In this document: one piece after another, positions 10,261 through 24,579 of the stretch
Position numbering within the stretch: the first letter of the stretch is position 1
Layout: each line of letters begins with the position of its first letter
Assembly (NCBI GenBank): GCA_012064415.1
Contig: SSNU01000249.1
Location: 124,001 to 188,000 of the forward strand
DNA length: 64,000 nucleotides
Source of the DNA: Gyrodactylus bullatarudis
Lineage: Eukaryota; Platyhelminthes; Monogenea; Gyrodactylidea; Gyrodactylidae
Direction of reading: 5' to 3'
The notes under the pieces: generated by a model
Database searches by the model: none
Told to the model about the DNA's origin: nothing
Seen by the model: only the letters and a program-made list of their open reading frames with translations
Program-made: the position numbers and the translations under genes

Positions 10261-11260
10261 TGAGAGGATATACTATTGGTCAAATTTGATATAAGTTGTG
10301 TCAATGCTCACTAAGACTGATCTATGATTTGTCAAAATTGATATGAGTTATGTCAATGCTCGAATAGACTGACTTATGATTAGTCAATTTTGATATGAGT
10401 TTTGTAAATATATCGTGTATATTGATTTAGGATTGGTTATTTTCTCTCCCTTTTGATATACTTTTTGTCATTATCCCAATTTATAAACTTAAAGTTATAA
10501 ATAGAAAGTAAATAGTTAGGGTTATATTTATTATTTCTCAAGGAACCTTGGTTTATCTTTTATGAATAAAATCCAGACTTAGGGGTTGATTATTTTATTC
10601 CATTATTTTAAAAATAATTATAATTCAAAGGTATTCTGTTTCAATCAAACTCAAAGATGCATTTATTCATAACATTAGTTTTTTTGTAAGATTTGAGAAT
10701 ATGAATTTAGGGGGAGGAACAATATCGATCATTGTGCGATTTACTTTTACTAGGTAGTAAGAAATGAATCTAATTTATGATATAGATTTATCAGCAGAGA
10801 TTAAATCCAGAACTGAACGAATATGATTTAGATAATGTGAGAATGGAAATCTTGATAATACAAATCTTGTAGTTCCAAGGCAATTTATTTGATTTTTATA
10901 GCAAACTCTTTGGATTTTTTATGTTGAGAGCTATCATATGAGGGAAATTCGACCAAAAGCTAAAATCGATACAGCTTATTTCTACAGCATTATAACCACA
11001 TTTTAGACTTTTAATCTAGCAATAAGAGTCTGAGTAGACGAAGCTTATGAAGAAAATCATTATCGGTTGAGAACTTGAGGAGGATTGTACTGTTGCTAAT
11101 ACTTTCCAACCGAAAAGGCAAGCCATAAAAGCTGCATCAGAAGTCACTCTATCGATCCCATTCAAAGCAGATATATTAGCAGAGACCAGTAAATCCAACC
11201 CCCCCCCCATTCAAGTTCCCAACTGAAGATCAACACCTCAACCCCACAGATTACAAACTA

Positions 11261-11920
11261 AACCTAATTGACATGAAGTTGAGAATTTACTTTTTTTACA
11301 AAAATTCAATATTTTTCTTCAGAAAGTCAGGTAAAAATTTACTTTTCGAATTCCATTATGAAATTAGCCAATAAGTTGTGGAAATTAAAAAAAAATTCCC
11401 GAAAAAATTCCAAAATTACGCAGTTTTTCGAATTTTGAAAATGCCCCTTTTTCAACTTATGAGCTCAAAATTTTTATCGATTTCAAAAATTTGAAGCAGT
11501 TAAATGCTGATATTCGAGATCAACATTAGACAAAGAATATGAATTCGGCTGCAGAAATACACATAAATTCGTCAATCTTGTGGGAAATCGAAAAATTTGA
11601 ATTTATTAATTATCACGATGATTATCAATGATCCAAAATTTAAAAGTTTAACTTTTTCTTGAAATCCTATCTACCTCTACAACTCAATTCAAATTCTTTG
11701 TCTAATGTTGATCTCGAATATCAGGATTTAACTGCTTCAAATGTTTGAAATCGAAAAGAGTGGAAATTTGGTGCATTTTCGAAATTCAAAAAAACGGTCT
11801 ACTTTTGGTCGGACTGAATTTCTTCAGAAAATTATTTCAATTTCCACAACTTATTGGCTTTTTTATGTTGAGTTTTGTGTAAAAAAAGTAAATTCTCATC
11901 TTGATCATGTCAATTAGGTT
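11261..11920. mobile_element. Foldback MITE, complete copy (660 bp)
   Basis: Starts TA|AACCTAATTGACATGAAG and ends CATGTCAATTAGGTT|TA. The outer ~150 bases of each end are inverted copies (GAGAATTTAC, CCAATAAGTTGTGGAAATT). There is no ORF. The TA at each end fits a TA target duplication as in Tc1/mariner-type elements. It is a member of the most abundant repeat family in the window. Confidence 0.8.
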
Positions 11921-13172
11921 TAGTCATTTCTGAAGTTTTCAATTTTCGAAAATTGCTTTACTTTTTTCAGGAGCATTGCTTTTCTTCTTAACTCTTAAAG
12001 GTGTTCAATTCTTGTACTTGAATTTGAGTCTATAGCTTAAAAGACTCAAATATTCGTGGATTTCGAGTCAGATTGTAAAGATGAAATTAAATCTAACTCT
12101 TAGTCTCTTAGATGAATCAAATTGATGATAAAATATTGAAAAAACCATATTCTTCTAAAGCTATTGAATGAGGTCTGAATTGTTGATCGATAAACTTGGA
12201 ATTAGCCAAAATTATTTTGTTTCCTTATCATGTCTTATTCATTTTCTGCTTTACACTAAAAATATTTCTATTGTAAAATCTTATTTTTATTGAAACACGA
12301 ATATTTACCCCCTAATTAAGCATTATTTATCTCGACCCATCAGAATGCAGCAAGTGATTTCTATACATTTAGATAGAAAAAAGTGAGTTTTTGTGAAAAT
12401 GTGAAAATTCACTGTGTTTCAATAAAAATAAGATGTTTCAATAGAAATATTTTTACTGTAATTCCTTTTCAGTGAGGGAAAAAATGGATAATAATAATTA
12501 CATTGAAAGGGAAAACAAAGAGAAATAAATACAGTGATGTATATAAAAAGTGAAAATAGAAAATGAACAAATTATGAATTATATGGTGATGATGATCCAT
12601 TCTTTTTTTCTAGCTACTCTCTTTCTGTATCTCTCTTCAATTTCATCTTGATCATCTGGTGTTGATGATAATGATGATTTGTTTTTATATATTTTATCTC
12701 TCTTTCCTCTTATTTTGAGGAATATACATTCATATATATATTATATAATATGTATTACATACAAAAAAAGATGAAGAAAGATCCTTAATATATGTATGGA
12801 ATTACGATTAGATATACTCTCAAGACTGATATACTAGCTTACTAATATGAATTCTATTTTACTTTTCTATTAAAAGTAATAAAAAAGATATTACTCAACC
12901 TAGATGGGATTCAAGTTTCTCATATTTTTTCATACAGAAATAAGAGTAGGAAGACTGAAGCTGATAATTAAAATTATATTTTCGTTCTACATTGTAACCC
13001 CTGCAGAGTTTGAGTAGGGTAAAACAGAAAAGAAGTTGGAATTAATTGCAAAAATGACCGCTAGAGAAAATAGGACTCTTTTTACACAAATTAAAAAATT
13101 ATAAATACGCAAACTGAATTTATCATTTAGGTTGCATAGACAATTTGGGAATTGATCTCTTTCTGAATAGTG

Positions 13173-13612
13173 CAGCACCTATACTTACAAAGGTTAACTA
13201 GAAATATTCCGTTCTAGGTGCTTGGGTAAATATATGCCACAGGAACGTCTTATTTGGTAATGGATTAGCCCATGTTGCTGAATGTTACAGCTTACTAATG
13301 GATCCCACCGAGACTGGTACGAAAGAAACTCTCAAAGCTTTTAGAAATAATCTATGTATGGTAGACATATACGCATGTTTCGTAGAACGAAATATTGCTA
13401 GTTAACCTTTGTAAGTATAGGTGCTGTACTATTCATTAGTTAGAAAACCATAGGAGTACGCCATAGCATATAGAAGTAATCCGAGTTGGAATGTTGGACG
13501 AGGGGATTGAGCGTTGGACTAAAAGAGGACGAAACGCGAGTATATGTCTACCATATATGTACACTTAGATTATTACTAAATGCTTTGTAAGTTTCTTTCG
13601 TACCAATCTCTA
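13173..13612. mobile_element. tRNA/hammerhead short repeat, two inverted partial copies
   Basis: 13173-13386 is a minus-strand copy of the tail (GCACCTA, GGATTAGCCCATGTTGCTGA, GATCCCACCGAGACTGGTAC). 13387-13612 is a plus-strand tail end plus a new head that runs through ATTGAGCGTTGGA into AGAGGACGAAACGCG and TATATGTCTACCAT. The tRNA-like centre and the CTGATGA box are deleted in the second unit. The 43-base ends of the first part are inverted copies of each other. Confidence 0.7.
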
Positions 13613-16600
13613 TTGACAAATTGTGAAATAGTTTATTGAGATAGTAAAAAGCTTCCTGATTGGCTAGTTGATATGAATTATATATATAAGATGAAGAGGA
13701 AATCTTGATAAAAAGACGTTCCTAGTTTCGATTTTAGGTTTAAAAGTCTTTAGTAATAATAGACTAGAAAAACTAACTCTCTAACTACAAAGAGAATAAT
13801 CATTAAAAATTTTTATCGAATCTTATTGCCTTGCTGATTTCCCCTCTTACCATACTTAAGAAGAAATCATTTTATGTATAAAACTTGCCCGTATACTCAG
13901 TCAGTGTTACACAACTTTAAAAAGTCATTCTCTCCCTATATTACGTTTTATTATATTCAATTATTTTCCTGGAGACAAATTCCCTAACAATGTTCAATGC
14001 CTTAGAAATGTTCTATGAAATAAGTTTAGTTATTCAGTTGCTTGCTGAAAAATAAAGTTTCCTGATCAAACAGAATCTAGCATAATATTAATTCAATGAT
14101 AAAATATCTTACTGAAAAATTTTAATTCATAATTTTCTTTCATCTGTGTAAACTATCTAACAAGATACACAAATCAATCCTCTTTGAAAAGATTCGCCAA
14201 AGACCTACTTGGTTCAAAATTATAATAAATAAACCCCTACATGATCTTAAATCAGGAATATTTTTATCTTTTGAAGATTTGAAATACTGAAATTTGGGAT
14301 CAACGTGAGAAGAATTTGAATTAGGACATAGAAATGCCATTACTGTGATAAATCGAGCCCTCTTAATTTTCCAAGCAACAAAAGCTTAACTTTCTGTAAA
14401 CTTCTCTGGTCAAATTCAATTTACATTTCTCCACCAATTTTTGCTGCTTGAGAAAGCACACACCCTGACTCTTGAAACAGTTTTTTTCATACTTTTAAGT
14501 AGGACAAATATTTAGATAAAATAATCTTTTGGATTTTTTTTCATTTTTTCGATTTTTGGTCTCATTTTGTAGAAAAATCTCTCCTGATCCGATTTGTACA
14601 CCTAAAACCTATTGAATTCCTTCGTTAAGTATGCATAAAATGTAAATCTGAGTTTTTAATAGGAAAATTAATTCGTCATCTTGACTTTTTTGTCAGCGTA
14701 CACTGAGTTATTAAAGCTTTAACATCTAATTTGTATGAATAACAAATTCTCATCTTGATATCAACTAGCTTTACCTTTAATTGCTTTGCATGATAATGTT
14801 GAAATAAAATTATGCAATTGAGTAGATTTGATATTTTAGCCAGTTATTCATTGAGCATAAGTAAATAAGGTATCAATCTATTATTCAAATTTCTATGCAC
14901 TCTGAGAGATATTTACCTCAGAAATTTTTTTATAGCTATTGATTGATTTTGTATCATAAACGTCTATTCTTCCTAGAACCAAAAAATCCTTATGAAAGAG
15001 TGCACTGAATTTTGTATATGATGGCCATAAAGACATTAATGAAAAATTTTAATTATCTTGCATCCTATAGATGAATTATCTCCATTTGAACAATTTTATA
15101 GTTGCTTGCATTTGTATTACTAACAGAAAAACTGATTTTTTTTCATTCTACACTTGTAACTGAGATTATTTTGCTTATTCTAAGGTTGAACCTTTAAAAC
15201 AAAATAAACCAGACGATGATATGAAGAAGAGAATTTACTATTTTTACAAAAAACTCAACATTTTTCTCCGGAATGTCAGAAATCTTGAATTCTTCCTTTA
15301 ATTATGATCCGAAATATTAGTGTCAAAAGGCTTAAAATCATCGAAATTGAATTCTAAAGTTGATTGAAAAAAACTGAATCTTGATACATTTACGAAATTC
15401 AACAAAGGACCTAATTTTTTCCTTTATTCTATCAATTTTTAGATGTGTTCGTTGAATAAATCTAGATGTGGCTTTTCCTGCCAAACATCGATCATTATTT
15501 TCGTTTGGTGGAAAGAGAGTGATAAATGCCGAAATTTTAACTTTTGCAAGACCTCCCTGACCATGAATTAAAAAATCAGCCCTTGATAGCATCTTTAATT
15601 CTTAATTTTCATGAACCTCTGAGTAATTTTCACTGCTGTTTGAAATTGAACGAAAATAATAATTGTAATGTAGATGAAATTTTCATTGACAAATTCTGCT
15701 AAATACTCTTCACATTCTGAAAATCGAAAACGTGAAAAATCTCTTCGATAGAATTCGTATTGATTTCCAGCAAGTTGATCACGTAGATTGTTTTCAAGCA
15801 CTTGTTGAAATGATGTTAAGCAAGAAGTGTTAGAATTTTATTTATATTAAAATAACCATAGCAAATAAATTATTTCATTCGTCACGATTCTATTATATCT
15901 CAAATTGATTCTTGTTAGCTGTATTTTCAAGAGAACGGGCATTTTCTAAACTTTTTAAAAAATAAAGTATTTACTTTCGAAAAATCGATAAAATTTTGAA
16001 AAAATCGTCTCGAGTCTATAATCGAGTAAGAAAATAAATAAAGTAAGAATATTACCTTTCAAATGGGAATTTATGTTTTTTACGAAATTTTCAATATCTC
16101 CGTCGACAAATATTTTGGAATCTAGATCACGAGGGTCACTTTCACGATGTGAAAAAATCAATATTCAAATTCGACATTTTTCCAGGATCTTCATCGATTA
16201 TCAAGTAAGGAAAATGATCAAAAAATAAGATTTCGATTTACACACGATTATGCGGTGATTTTCAAAATCAGATTCTGCATATTTGATTTCTGTGACTAAT
16301 CATGATCCTAAAAACCTTTTATAAAGATTGTAATTCGTGTACTCAAACAATTTGAAGCCAAGTATTGTTTAAAAATGTATATGAAAGAAAAATATTGAGA
16401 GAGAAACGATTGATGATACATTTGATTCTAACGAAAGAATAAAACTCGTGTTACCTAAAAATACTGCATAGCTTAGCCTAAGAGTTGGTGAGAAGTGGAA
16501 GAAAAATACTCAAATTTTATTGGTTGTTGATTTTCATGCATATTATTGGTCAACCTGAAGAGGTATAAATATAGTTTTTGGTATGAAAATAATTCATCAA

Positions 16601-18135
16601 GCAAGCCATTATGTATGTAATTAACTGTAATTGTTTTTCTTTCAAGTGAAGCTTAGATAAACTCCAAGGAAGAATTCTAGGACCATTTATTTTAGAATTA
16701 ACTAAAATAACAATTTCTTCGTGTGTGAAATATTATGAGAAAAAAAGAAAAAATATCAAGATTTATGATCCCAATTCCCGTGCAAAGGAATAAGAATCTC
16801 AAAATTTTTGAAATGTCAAATGGAAAAACCTTGAAAACTCCTTCATATGTGAAATAAATATTCTCACGTAACTTGAAATAACATGGAAAATTTCTATTTT
16901 CTCCTGGGAGAGGAAAAAATAATTAGAGATAGATTTTGAAATTTTCGATTTCTAGCCTGGGTCAGAATCAGAATGGGCTCTTCAGGAGAATTAAATGATG
17001 CATAAAACATACGGCATGAAATCTATCTATTTATGAACTGGTTGCAATAGAAACAATGATTTTGTATTTAATTTTTTGCGTGATGAAAAATTAAAAAATT
17101 ATTCGAACTTAAAATTCATTCTGATCCACATTTTCACCCAGGGAAAATGAAATTGAACATATTAGAATTTAAAAGTCTCTCCCTATTGGGCAATCAGACT
17201 TAACTCCCTTTATTCTAAGGAATTTGATAGACGTTAATAATCAGAAAGGAATTTTAATGAAAAAATGATGATATTTAGAAGAAGCAAAAGAAGATATATT
17301 TCTTCTTTTTAAATAATTTCAGTGTGTTCATTAAATTCTAGCTTGAAAATGTTATCCATCAAATTAGAAAATTCTGATTGAAATTCATGAGTAATTATTT
17401 TCACTATGTTTGGCGATAGCAGGGCTGTACTAAGATCTATAAATTCAAGTGTATTATTAATAAATAACTCGATCGGTATCATAAATATTAACCAATTTCA
17501 TTCGAATTCTTTTACAACTCAGAATTTTATCTTGAGGTTGAATTTTAAAATTTTCTTATTTTTTTCAAAATCTAATTTGCCATATTAGAGTTTTATCAAT
17601 TGCTTTAAAAGTGATCTCGGTCCCAATATAACAAGGCATCGTAACTGACTTGTTACGATAAAATTTCTTGAAATTATTAGATTAAATCATAAATTATAAT
17701 TAAAACAAATATAAAAATTAGGCTTTTGAGATTAAACGTTGAATTAAATGTTACTATTAGTATTTTTTGCTATCGATTATCTTCTCAATATATTATAGTT
17801 TAGTTCAGATAGTTCTTTTCCACTACTCAGTTATTATACTTTTCCTATTAGTCTTTAAAAATTTTCTTTATTAAATTAAAAATGGCCTTGGTTATAAATT
17901 ATTCATGATCCGTTCTATACCCTCAGTAAGGATCCAGCTTATAACTTCAGTTGAACTTGGCATCTATTTCTTAAAATAATTCGTTCCAGAACCAAAGATG
18001 GTAATTTAAAATAATATATATATTCGAACTCTACGGGCTTTTTTAATTGTTACAGCACGTGTCAGATGAACTATAGAGCAGAAATCCCGAATCAATAGAA
18101 AATTCTGAAGAAGGAAAAACAAGAGTTCCATCTAA
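13613..18135. other. Intron 1 segment with MITE fragments
   Basis: Mostly unclassified AT-rich sequence. A MITE right end finishes at 14771 (TCAACTAGCTT|TA), and a left arm starts near 15215 (GATATGAAGAAGAGAATTTACT) and runs to about 15360. No exon-like structure was found. Confidence 0.5.
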
Positions 18136-18372
18136 ATAAATTGGAGAGATTTTTAATTTCCAGTTGACGTGATATTTCTACTGTTTTAAACTGATTTTTT
18201 TTGTTAATTTCAAGATGTAAGAGTTGTAAAACGTTACTTTTCAGGACCATCATTAGACAAACAAATCAAATATAGAATATGATATTTGTATTTTAAGAAA
18301 CACACCATTATTGCGCGATCTATTTTTCGACCATTTTCACTGCTTGAAAATTAATAAATTAGGATGATCTGG
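18136..18372 (+). repeat. Local direct repeat, copy 1 (237 bp)
   Basis: Nearly identical to 19441-19676 (three substitutions and one T-run length change seen by eye). Begins ATAAATTGGAGAGATTTTTA and ends ATTAGGATGATCTGG. Non-coding. Confidence 0.9.
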
Positions 18373-18812
18373 TTTAACTTTATTTAATGAACATGCAGAT
18401 AGACGTTTAAAAGTCTGAAGAAGGAAAAACTAGAGTTCCTTCTACATCTACATAGAGATGCAGGAGATAAGAGATTCATAGATTCTATGCTTTGTTAGTT
18501 CACTTAAACAAGGTAACTATTGAATTGTATGGAACTATAGAGTAAAAAACTAGTAATAGATTTCAATGAGGAACTAAATGAGATCAAGGCAAAGTTAAAC
18601 AAAGGCACACAGACGAAAACTGAGAGATAGTTATAGAGTGTATTGTTGACTATTGTAGAATAGAAAATATACAGATATGTATGAGAATCATGAAGATATT
18701 ATGAAGAGGTTAAAATCATACAAGAGCAATTTTCTCTATTTTCAGGCATACTTGAGGGGAATCTCATCAATTTATCTCGACAGCGTTAACAATATGCAAA
18801 ATATTCTATGTA

Positions 18813-19300
18813 AAGCTAGTTGACATGAAGATGAGAATTTACTTTTTTTACAAAAAACTCAGGTAAAAATTTACTTTTCGAATTCCATTATAAAAAAAGC
18901 CAATAAGTTGTGGAAATTAAAAAAAAATTCGATCCGACCAAAATTAGACCATTTTTTGAATTTCGAAAATGCACCAAATTTCCACTTTTTTGACTTTTGA
19001 GAACAAAATTTTTATCGATTTCAAAAATTTGAAGCAGTTAAATGCTGATATTCGAGATCAACATTAGACAAAGAATTTGAATTGAGTTGTAGAGGTAGAT
19101 AGGATTTCAAGAAAAAGTTAAACTTTTAAATTTTGGATCATTGATAATCATCGTGATAATTAATAAATTCAAATTTTTCGATTTCCCACAAGATTGACGA
19201 ATTTATGTGTATTTCTGCAGCCGAATTCAAATTCTTTGTCTAACTGCTTCAAATTTTTGAGCTCAAAAGTTGAAAAAGTGGAAATTCGGGGCATTTTCAA
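18813..19300. mobile_element. Foldback MITE, left part, with inverted core
   Basis: Begins TA|AAGCTAGTTGACATGAAGA at 18811. Its outer left arm matches 11261 onward, but its core (about 19070-19235) matches 11520-11720 in the opposite orientation. The right terminus is replaced by other sequence. Confidence 0.75.
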
Positions 19301-19440
19301 AATTCGAAAAATAGATATTCTATTTCTCGATGAATTTGGGAATTTATAATTTTTACAAAAGTTTCATTTTTTCATCAAGGTTTCGAAATTTTTTGGTAAC
19401 GGAATCAAAAGACGCCATTCAGCAGGAAAAAAATTTTGAA

Positions 19441-19676
19441 ATAAATTGGAGAGATTTTTAATTTCCAGTTGAAGCGATATTTCTACTGTTTTAAACTGAT
19501 TTTTTTGTTAATTTCAAGATGTAAGAGTTGTAAAACGTTACTTTTCAGGACCATCATTAGACAAACAAATCAAATATAGAATATGATATTTGTATTTTAA
19601 GAAACACACCATTATTGTACGATCTATTTTTCGACCATTTTCACTGCTAGAAAATTAATAAATTAGGATGATCTGG
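19441..19676 (+). repeat. Local direct repeat, copy 2
   Basis: Second copy of 18136-18372, about 1.3 kb away in the same orientation, with the MITE at 18813 between the two. Confidence 0.9.
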
Positions 19677-19755
19677 AATCAGTTCAACATGACGGTTCTT
19701 TAAAGAATTGTATACAGTAGTGATAATACGGTTCTTCAGATTCAGATTTCTGAAT

Positions 19756-19970
19756 TTCCACAAATTACTTGGTTATGGGTTAGCCCATGTTGCTGAATGT
19801 TACAGCTTATTAATGGATCACAACTTGATAGTACGACAGAAACTCACAGAACATTTAGAAATAATCTAAATATACATCTTTGGTACCTAAGCACCTAGAA
19901 AGAAATAATTCTAGTAAAGCTTTGTTAGTATAGGTGCTGCACTATTCATTAGTTATAAAATAAGTTCAGA
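19756..19970. mobile_element. tRNA/hammerhead short repeat, partial copy
   Basis: 19756-19885 is the tail part in minus orientation (GGGTTAGCCCATGTTGCTGA, ACAGCTTATTAATGGATC). 19888-19970 is the plus-strand end (AAGCACCTAGAAAGAAATA, AGTATAGGTGCTGCACTATT). The tRNA-like and ribozyme parts are missing. The inverted arrangement resembles 13173-13612. Confidence 0.6.
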
Positions 19971-22900
19971 TTTTTTTATCGTATAGAAATCCTGAATATT
20001 TGTAATCAAATAATAATCCTCTGCTACAGTTAAATTTTATAATATCTAAGCAAGCTATCCTACTGTTAGGTTGATCTATTATCAAAGCTTGAAGAATGAT
20101 AAATAGGTCTAGAGAAGATCCTAGGAACCCTTGAAAATGATTCTTGCAAAGAAGAATGAATCAAATCGTTTTTAGACATGTTGTAAACTCTTGAATAATG
20201 GTATTTGAATCATTTTTTCAACTCAAACAAAATACTTGTTTTAGTAATTTTATTTTCGAATTTTTCTCAGACAGATCCGAATCTGAACTAACTGAAGACC
20301 CTCAAGTGATAACTGGTATCTTTGTTTATCGGTGATTTTGAAAAATAATGTTTGCTTCCTCTAACGCTAGAAATTTTCAAAGAAGAAATCGAAACTCGAA
20401 GAATAAAATGTCTGCGAAATATTTTTTTCTCAGTGTTTCTCTTGAATTGGCTTCCAAAAAATCTTCAGAAAATTCGAGACCTTGATGAAAAAATGCATTG
20501 TTAAAATTCATCAATTTCCAAATTCATCGGGAATAGCTTTATAATGAAGTAATAAACCCTGAAACTCTATAGTTCTAGAGAAGAATTCATGAAATAGCCA
20601 TGAATATTACTATTTTGATCGGTGAAAAAACGTTTTAAATTTGAAAATTTTCTCAATTTTGTTTTCTTATTCCAGAAGCATGGAAAGGTATTTTGAAGGG
20701 AAATTTGGTGGGATACTTGAAGATTAAATTTATCATATCGATGGGCGATTTAAGTAATATTTTGTTCAAGTCTAATCTATAGTATAGTATTTATGTCCTA
20801 ATTTAATAAATTTTGCAAATGCATCTTACTTTCTGTCATTAAAACAGCTAGAACGAACTGTTTGTAAAAACTGAAATCAATAAAAAATTTGGCGCCAAAT
20901 CAAAATTTTCTCTTTTTTATTTAAAATTGTGTTAAAAATTAATTATTATCCTTACAACTTGCTCAATTGAAATCAATGTTGGGAACAAAATTTTTCATAA
21001 TAGTCTAATAAGGAGTGAAAATTGAAGTTTAAGAATAATTACAGTTACAGAAAGAGCATTTAACTTGTCAATCAAACTGGGATTTTTATAAGCATTCACA
21101 TACTTATTATTTGATTTTATTTTCTATTGGGTTTTCAAGTGCTTAAGGGGATAGTGGTGGAGTATTTTTCATCTCCAAATTCATATGAAAAGTCACACAT
21201 CTTTTCATCAAAAATCAGATATGGCAAATAAATGAATCAATTGAATAACAAAAACATACTTTTCCTCTTTGAATTTGATACAAGCTTTTATAAATGAATG
21301 ATTGAAAAATACTCATGTGCAATCATCATTTATCACTTCACCTAAAACAGGTACAAATTATTTAGATTTCAAACGGATCAAAGATTTATTCCAGTTTTAA
21401 CATACTATAGATTTTCAAATAACTCCAAAGATGGCAATATTTCCTTAACGTAAATTTCTCTTTCGTTTTATACCTTAATTTGGTTAATTTCAGTGACAAG
21501 ACTTAAACCTTAACGCTTGATAGCCATTTGATGAAATCACAGATATTTATCTTCTTACAATGCAAAAGAAATTTCTACCAGTGTGCAGAAAACGAATATC
21601 TTAAAAATATTCAAATGAAATTTTTCCATATCTATTTCGAATAATAATTTTAACTGATAACACAACTTGAAAGTTAAAAAGTTTAATATTCTAAAAAACA
21701 ATTTAAGATGAAATTTCATATTTTTTAAATAATTCGTTTTACAGAGACAGAAAGATATTTCGAGCGATATACATTTTATATTATATATTTAGGAAATTTA
21801 GAAGAAGGCTTTCTCCTGTCTTCCAAGACGAATTGGGTTTTTCGAAAGAGAACTTAAGATTAAGGCATAAACTTGAAAGCATATCTCTGATCAAATCGTC
21901 GCCAAAATTATATAACGCAAACCGCTCAGGACTAAGATCTAATATTCCTGAATTCGGACAGCTTAAAAAAACTTACCATATTTAATAAATGTAAAAATAT
22001 TTTCAAGAAATTAAACAGAACAATTAAAAATAAGAGTTTAAATTAATTTAAAAAAGAACTTAAAAATAAGATTTATAATGAAGAATAATATTTTGTAAAA
22101 AGTTTAACTTAACACATGTTTTGTCAATAAATTATTATTTTTCCAGTTTTAAGTTATACCTAATGAAAAAATTTTTATTCAAAAGTTTAAGATTTTCCCA
22201 AATTCAAAAGAAGTTTTCCTCTCATTCATCCTGAGAATCTGATGATGGAAGTTCGGATCCATTAAACCTAGGAAGTAAACTCACAATCTTTTCACTAAAA
22301 TTACATGAGAAAGAAAAACTTGCAATATAAGGAGAGAGGAATTATCAATATATCAATATGAAAATTTTTATTTCATGTAATCCATTGAATAATAATATTT
22401 TCCAATCTAGAATGGTAACATTATTCCCGAATGGGACACGAAATTAAAATTATGCTTCTATGGAATTTGAGTCGGAATACATATGAATTATTTCCCATGC
22501 TCATAAATAAAAAAACAGTGTATCTTCTTCCTCTGTCAGGCGATATTTTCAAGAAGAGAATAAAACTGAATTAATTTTGAGCATTTTCTCGGGAAAAATT
22601 CAATCACATGTTCTGTTCTGTATAATAACAAGAATGAATAAAATGCAGCTTCTCATTTCTATTTTTTCCTAAAGGTGGGCATTAATCACTGGAAGTCAAA
22701 GGAAATGATCGTCAATTTAGAATTTCATGACATAAAAATTGTAGAACGAAGGAAAATAATTTCTTGACGCTTTTTATCTAACTTTTACCATCGAAAAAAA
22801 TGACAAAATTCTATTCTCTCTTTGAATTAAACGCTTGCTCGTTACATATCTTTTCTGTAAGTGCAGTGTTCATTCAGTTTTTGATATTTGAATTCTTCCA

Positions 22901-23234
22901 TTATTATAATGCTATTAATTTCAAATTTCTTTTATTTTTTTAATTTTGTTTGTTTGTGCATTTCTGTTATTGTATTGCACGCGTGTATTGTTTATGTTGT
23001 AGCTTATTAGTACTGAACTGCCAACTTCCATTCAAGCATAAAAGATTAAGACTGATATCTTTTATGTCATTCAACCTTTGAGTTTACTGTAATTGACAAG
23101 TTTTCATTTATAAATTTAAAAAAGTGAATTTCATCATTTCCTAGAGATTTTATGATTCATAAAGATTGAAAATTTATAAAGATCCATGCTAATTTATACT
23201 TGAGTACGAGGTAGCAGTTCAGAACTAGACTTGA

Positions 23235-23560
23235 ACAAAATTTTGCAATATTACTTAAATCGCCAATCGATATGATAAATTTATAAACCAAAATACCTTC
23301 CTATGCTCTGGAATAAGATAAACAAAATTTTCAAATTAAAAACGTTTTTTATGTTCTTTATTCATAATATTAAAGTAAATTCACATTATTTCTTACAAAA
23401 TTGACTTAAACTCTAATATTAAATTGTTTTTTCAATAGTTAAAAATGAAATTTCTCTTATTTTTCATGAATATTACAATTCTGATCGGTCAAAAAACGTT
23501 TTGAATTTGAGAATTTTCTTTTTCTTGTTCCAGAAGCATGAAACGAATTTTGTGGGATAA
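23235..23560. repeat. Unnamed foldback repeat
   Basis: 23235-23345 is the inverted counterpart of 20640-20770, while 23467-23560 repeats 20600-20700 directly (CATGAATATTAC, CGTTTT, CCAGAAGCATG). The two halves face each other. No ORF. Confidence 0.55.
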
Positions 23561-24076
23561 TATTAAAAAAATTGAAGTGATTTTGCAAAATTCAGTACCA
23601 ATTAGCTAGAAAATATATAGATTACGTGTAGTCTCTTTGAGTAAGATAAACTTCAACTTGACTCAGTTGATTTATATCATCAGATCATATTATCAATGAT
23701 GGCTCCTTCAACAACAAGTATAAATAAATAAATAAGTACTCACACAGGAAAAAGGATAAGCAATCAATAGAGGATGCCGATATATCAGTCAAAATGATTA
23801 TCTTATTCCTACAAAGGCAATTATAAAATAATTACTATCCAGCTAATACACTCGTGCTCTTGTTTTTATTGATTAAATGAGATTAAAGTTTACTTTCCCA
23901 TTTCCATTTTAAATTAAAGACTTGGAGAATTCTCTTATCATATTAACAACCAAAGATCTTACATACTATTCCACTCTACTGATAAAATAGTCCTGTTATA
24001 TTTCCGATCACAATTGAGTCTATGGTAAATAGACCTTATAGAAGAAGACCTTAACTTTTTTATATAAGTAAAAATA

Positions 24077-24579
24077 CAGTTGAGAACCGTATTTGTGGAG
24101 TATAAATCTCCATTCATTTGTGTACATTCACAGTTTTTCAATAAATAAAATAATAAATAAATAACTTTTCATTGTACTTTGAAGTAAGTCTATTAGGGTC
24201 CTGGTCTAAAACTAATAGAATAGATGTGAATTAACCAATCAGGACTTTTTCAAAACATTTTCTATTTTGTAATTAAAATTAAATTTCTATTTTGTATAAT
24301 AAAAATTTTATGAGTACTTAAAGTTTCATCAAAAATTCGGTCATATAAGTGAGACACAAAAATTACTTACGATAAAAATTCGTTATTGATTCTTAATTAG
24401 TCATACAGGTGTGTTTCGGAACCAAATCTAAACTTTTCGAAATTTTAAGACAAATTTTATACCAGGACCCTAATAGACCTACTTCAAAGTACTATGACAA
24501 GTTATTTATTTAAAAAATGTGAAAATACACAAATGAATGGAGGTGTAGTTTTACACTCCAAAAATACAGTTCTCACCTG
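24077..24579. mobile_element. TA-flanked foldback MITE (503 bp)
   Basis: Inverted arms of about 150 bases, CAGTTGAGAACCGTATTTGT on the left and its near complement on the right, each next to TA. The arms continue through TACTTTGAAGTAAGTCTAT and GGGTCCTGGT. The CAG start and TA target fit a Tc1/mariner-type non-autonomous element. ORFs inside are arm artefacts. Confidence 0.75.

Noticed and set aside
11016..11210. 64-codon minus-strand ORF (SANISALNGIDRVTSDAAF)
   Set aside because: Looks somewhat protein-like and less AT-rich, but no family, no flanking exon and a homopolymer C run at its start.
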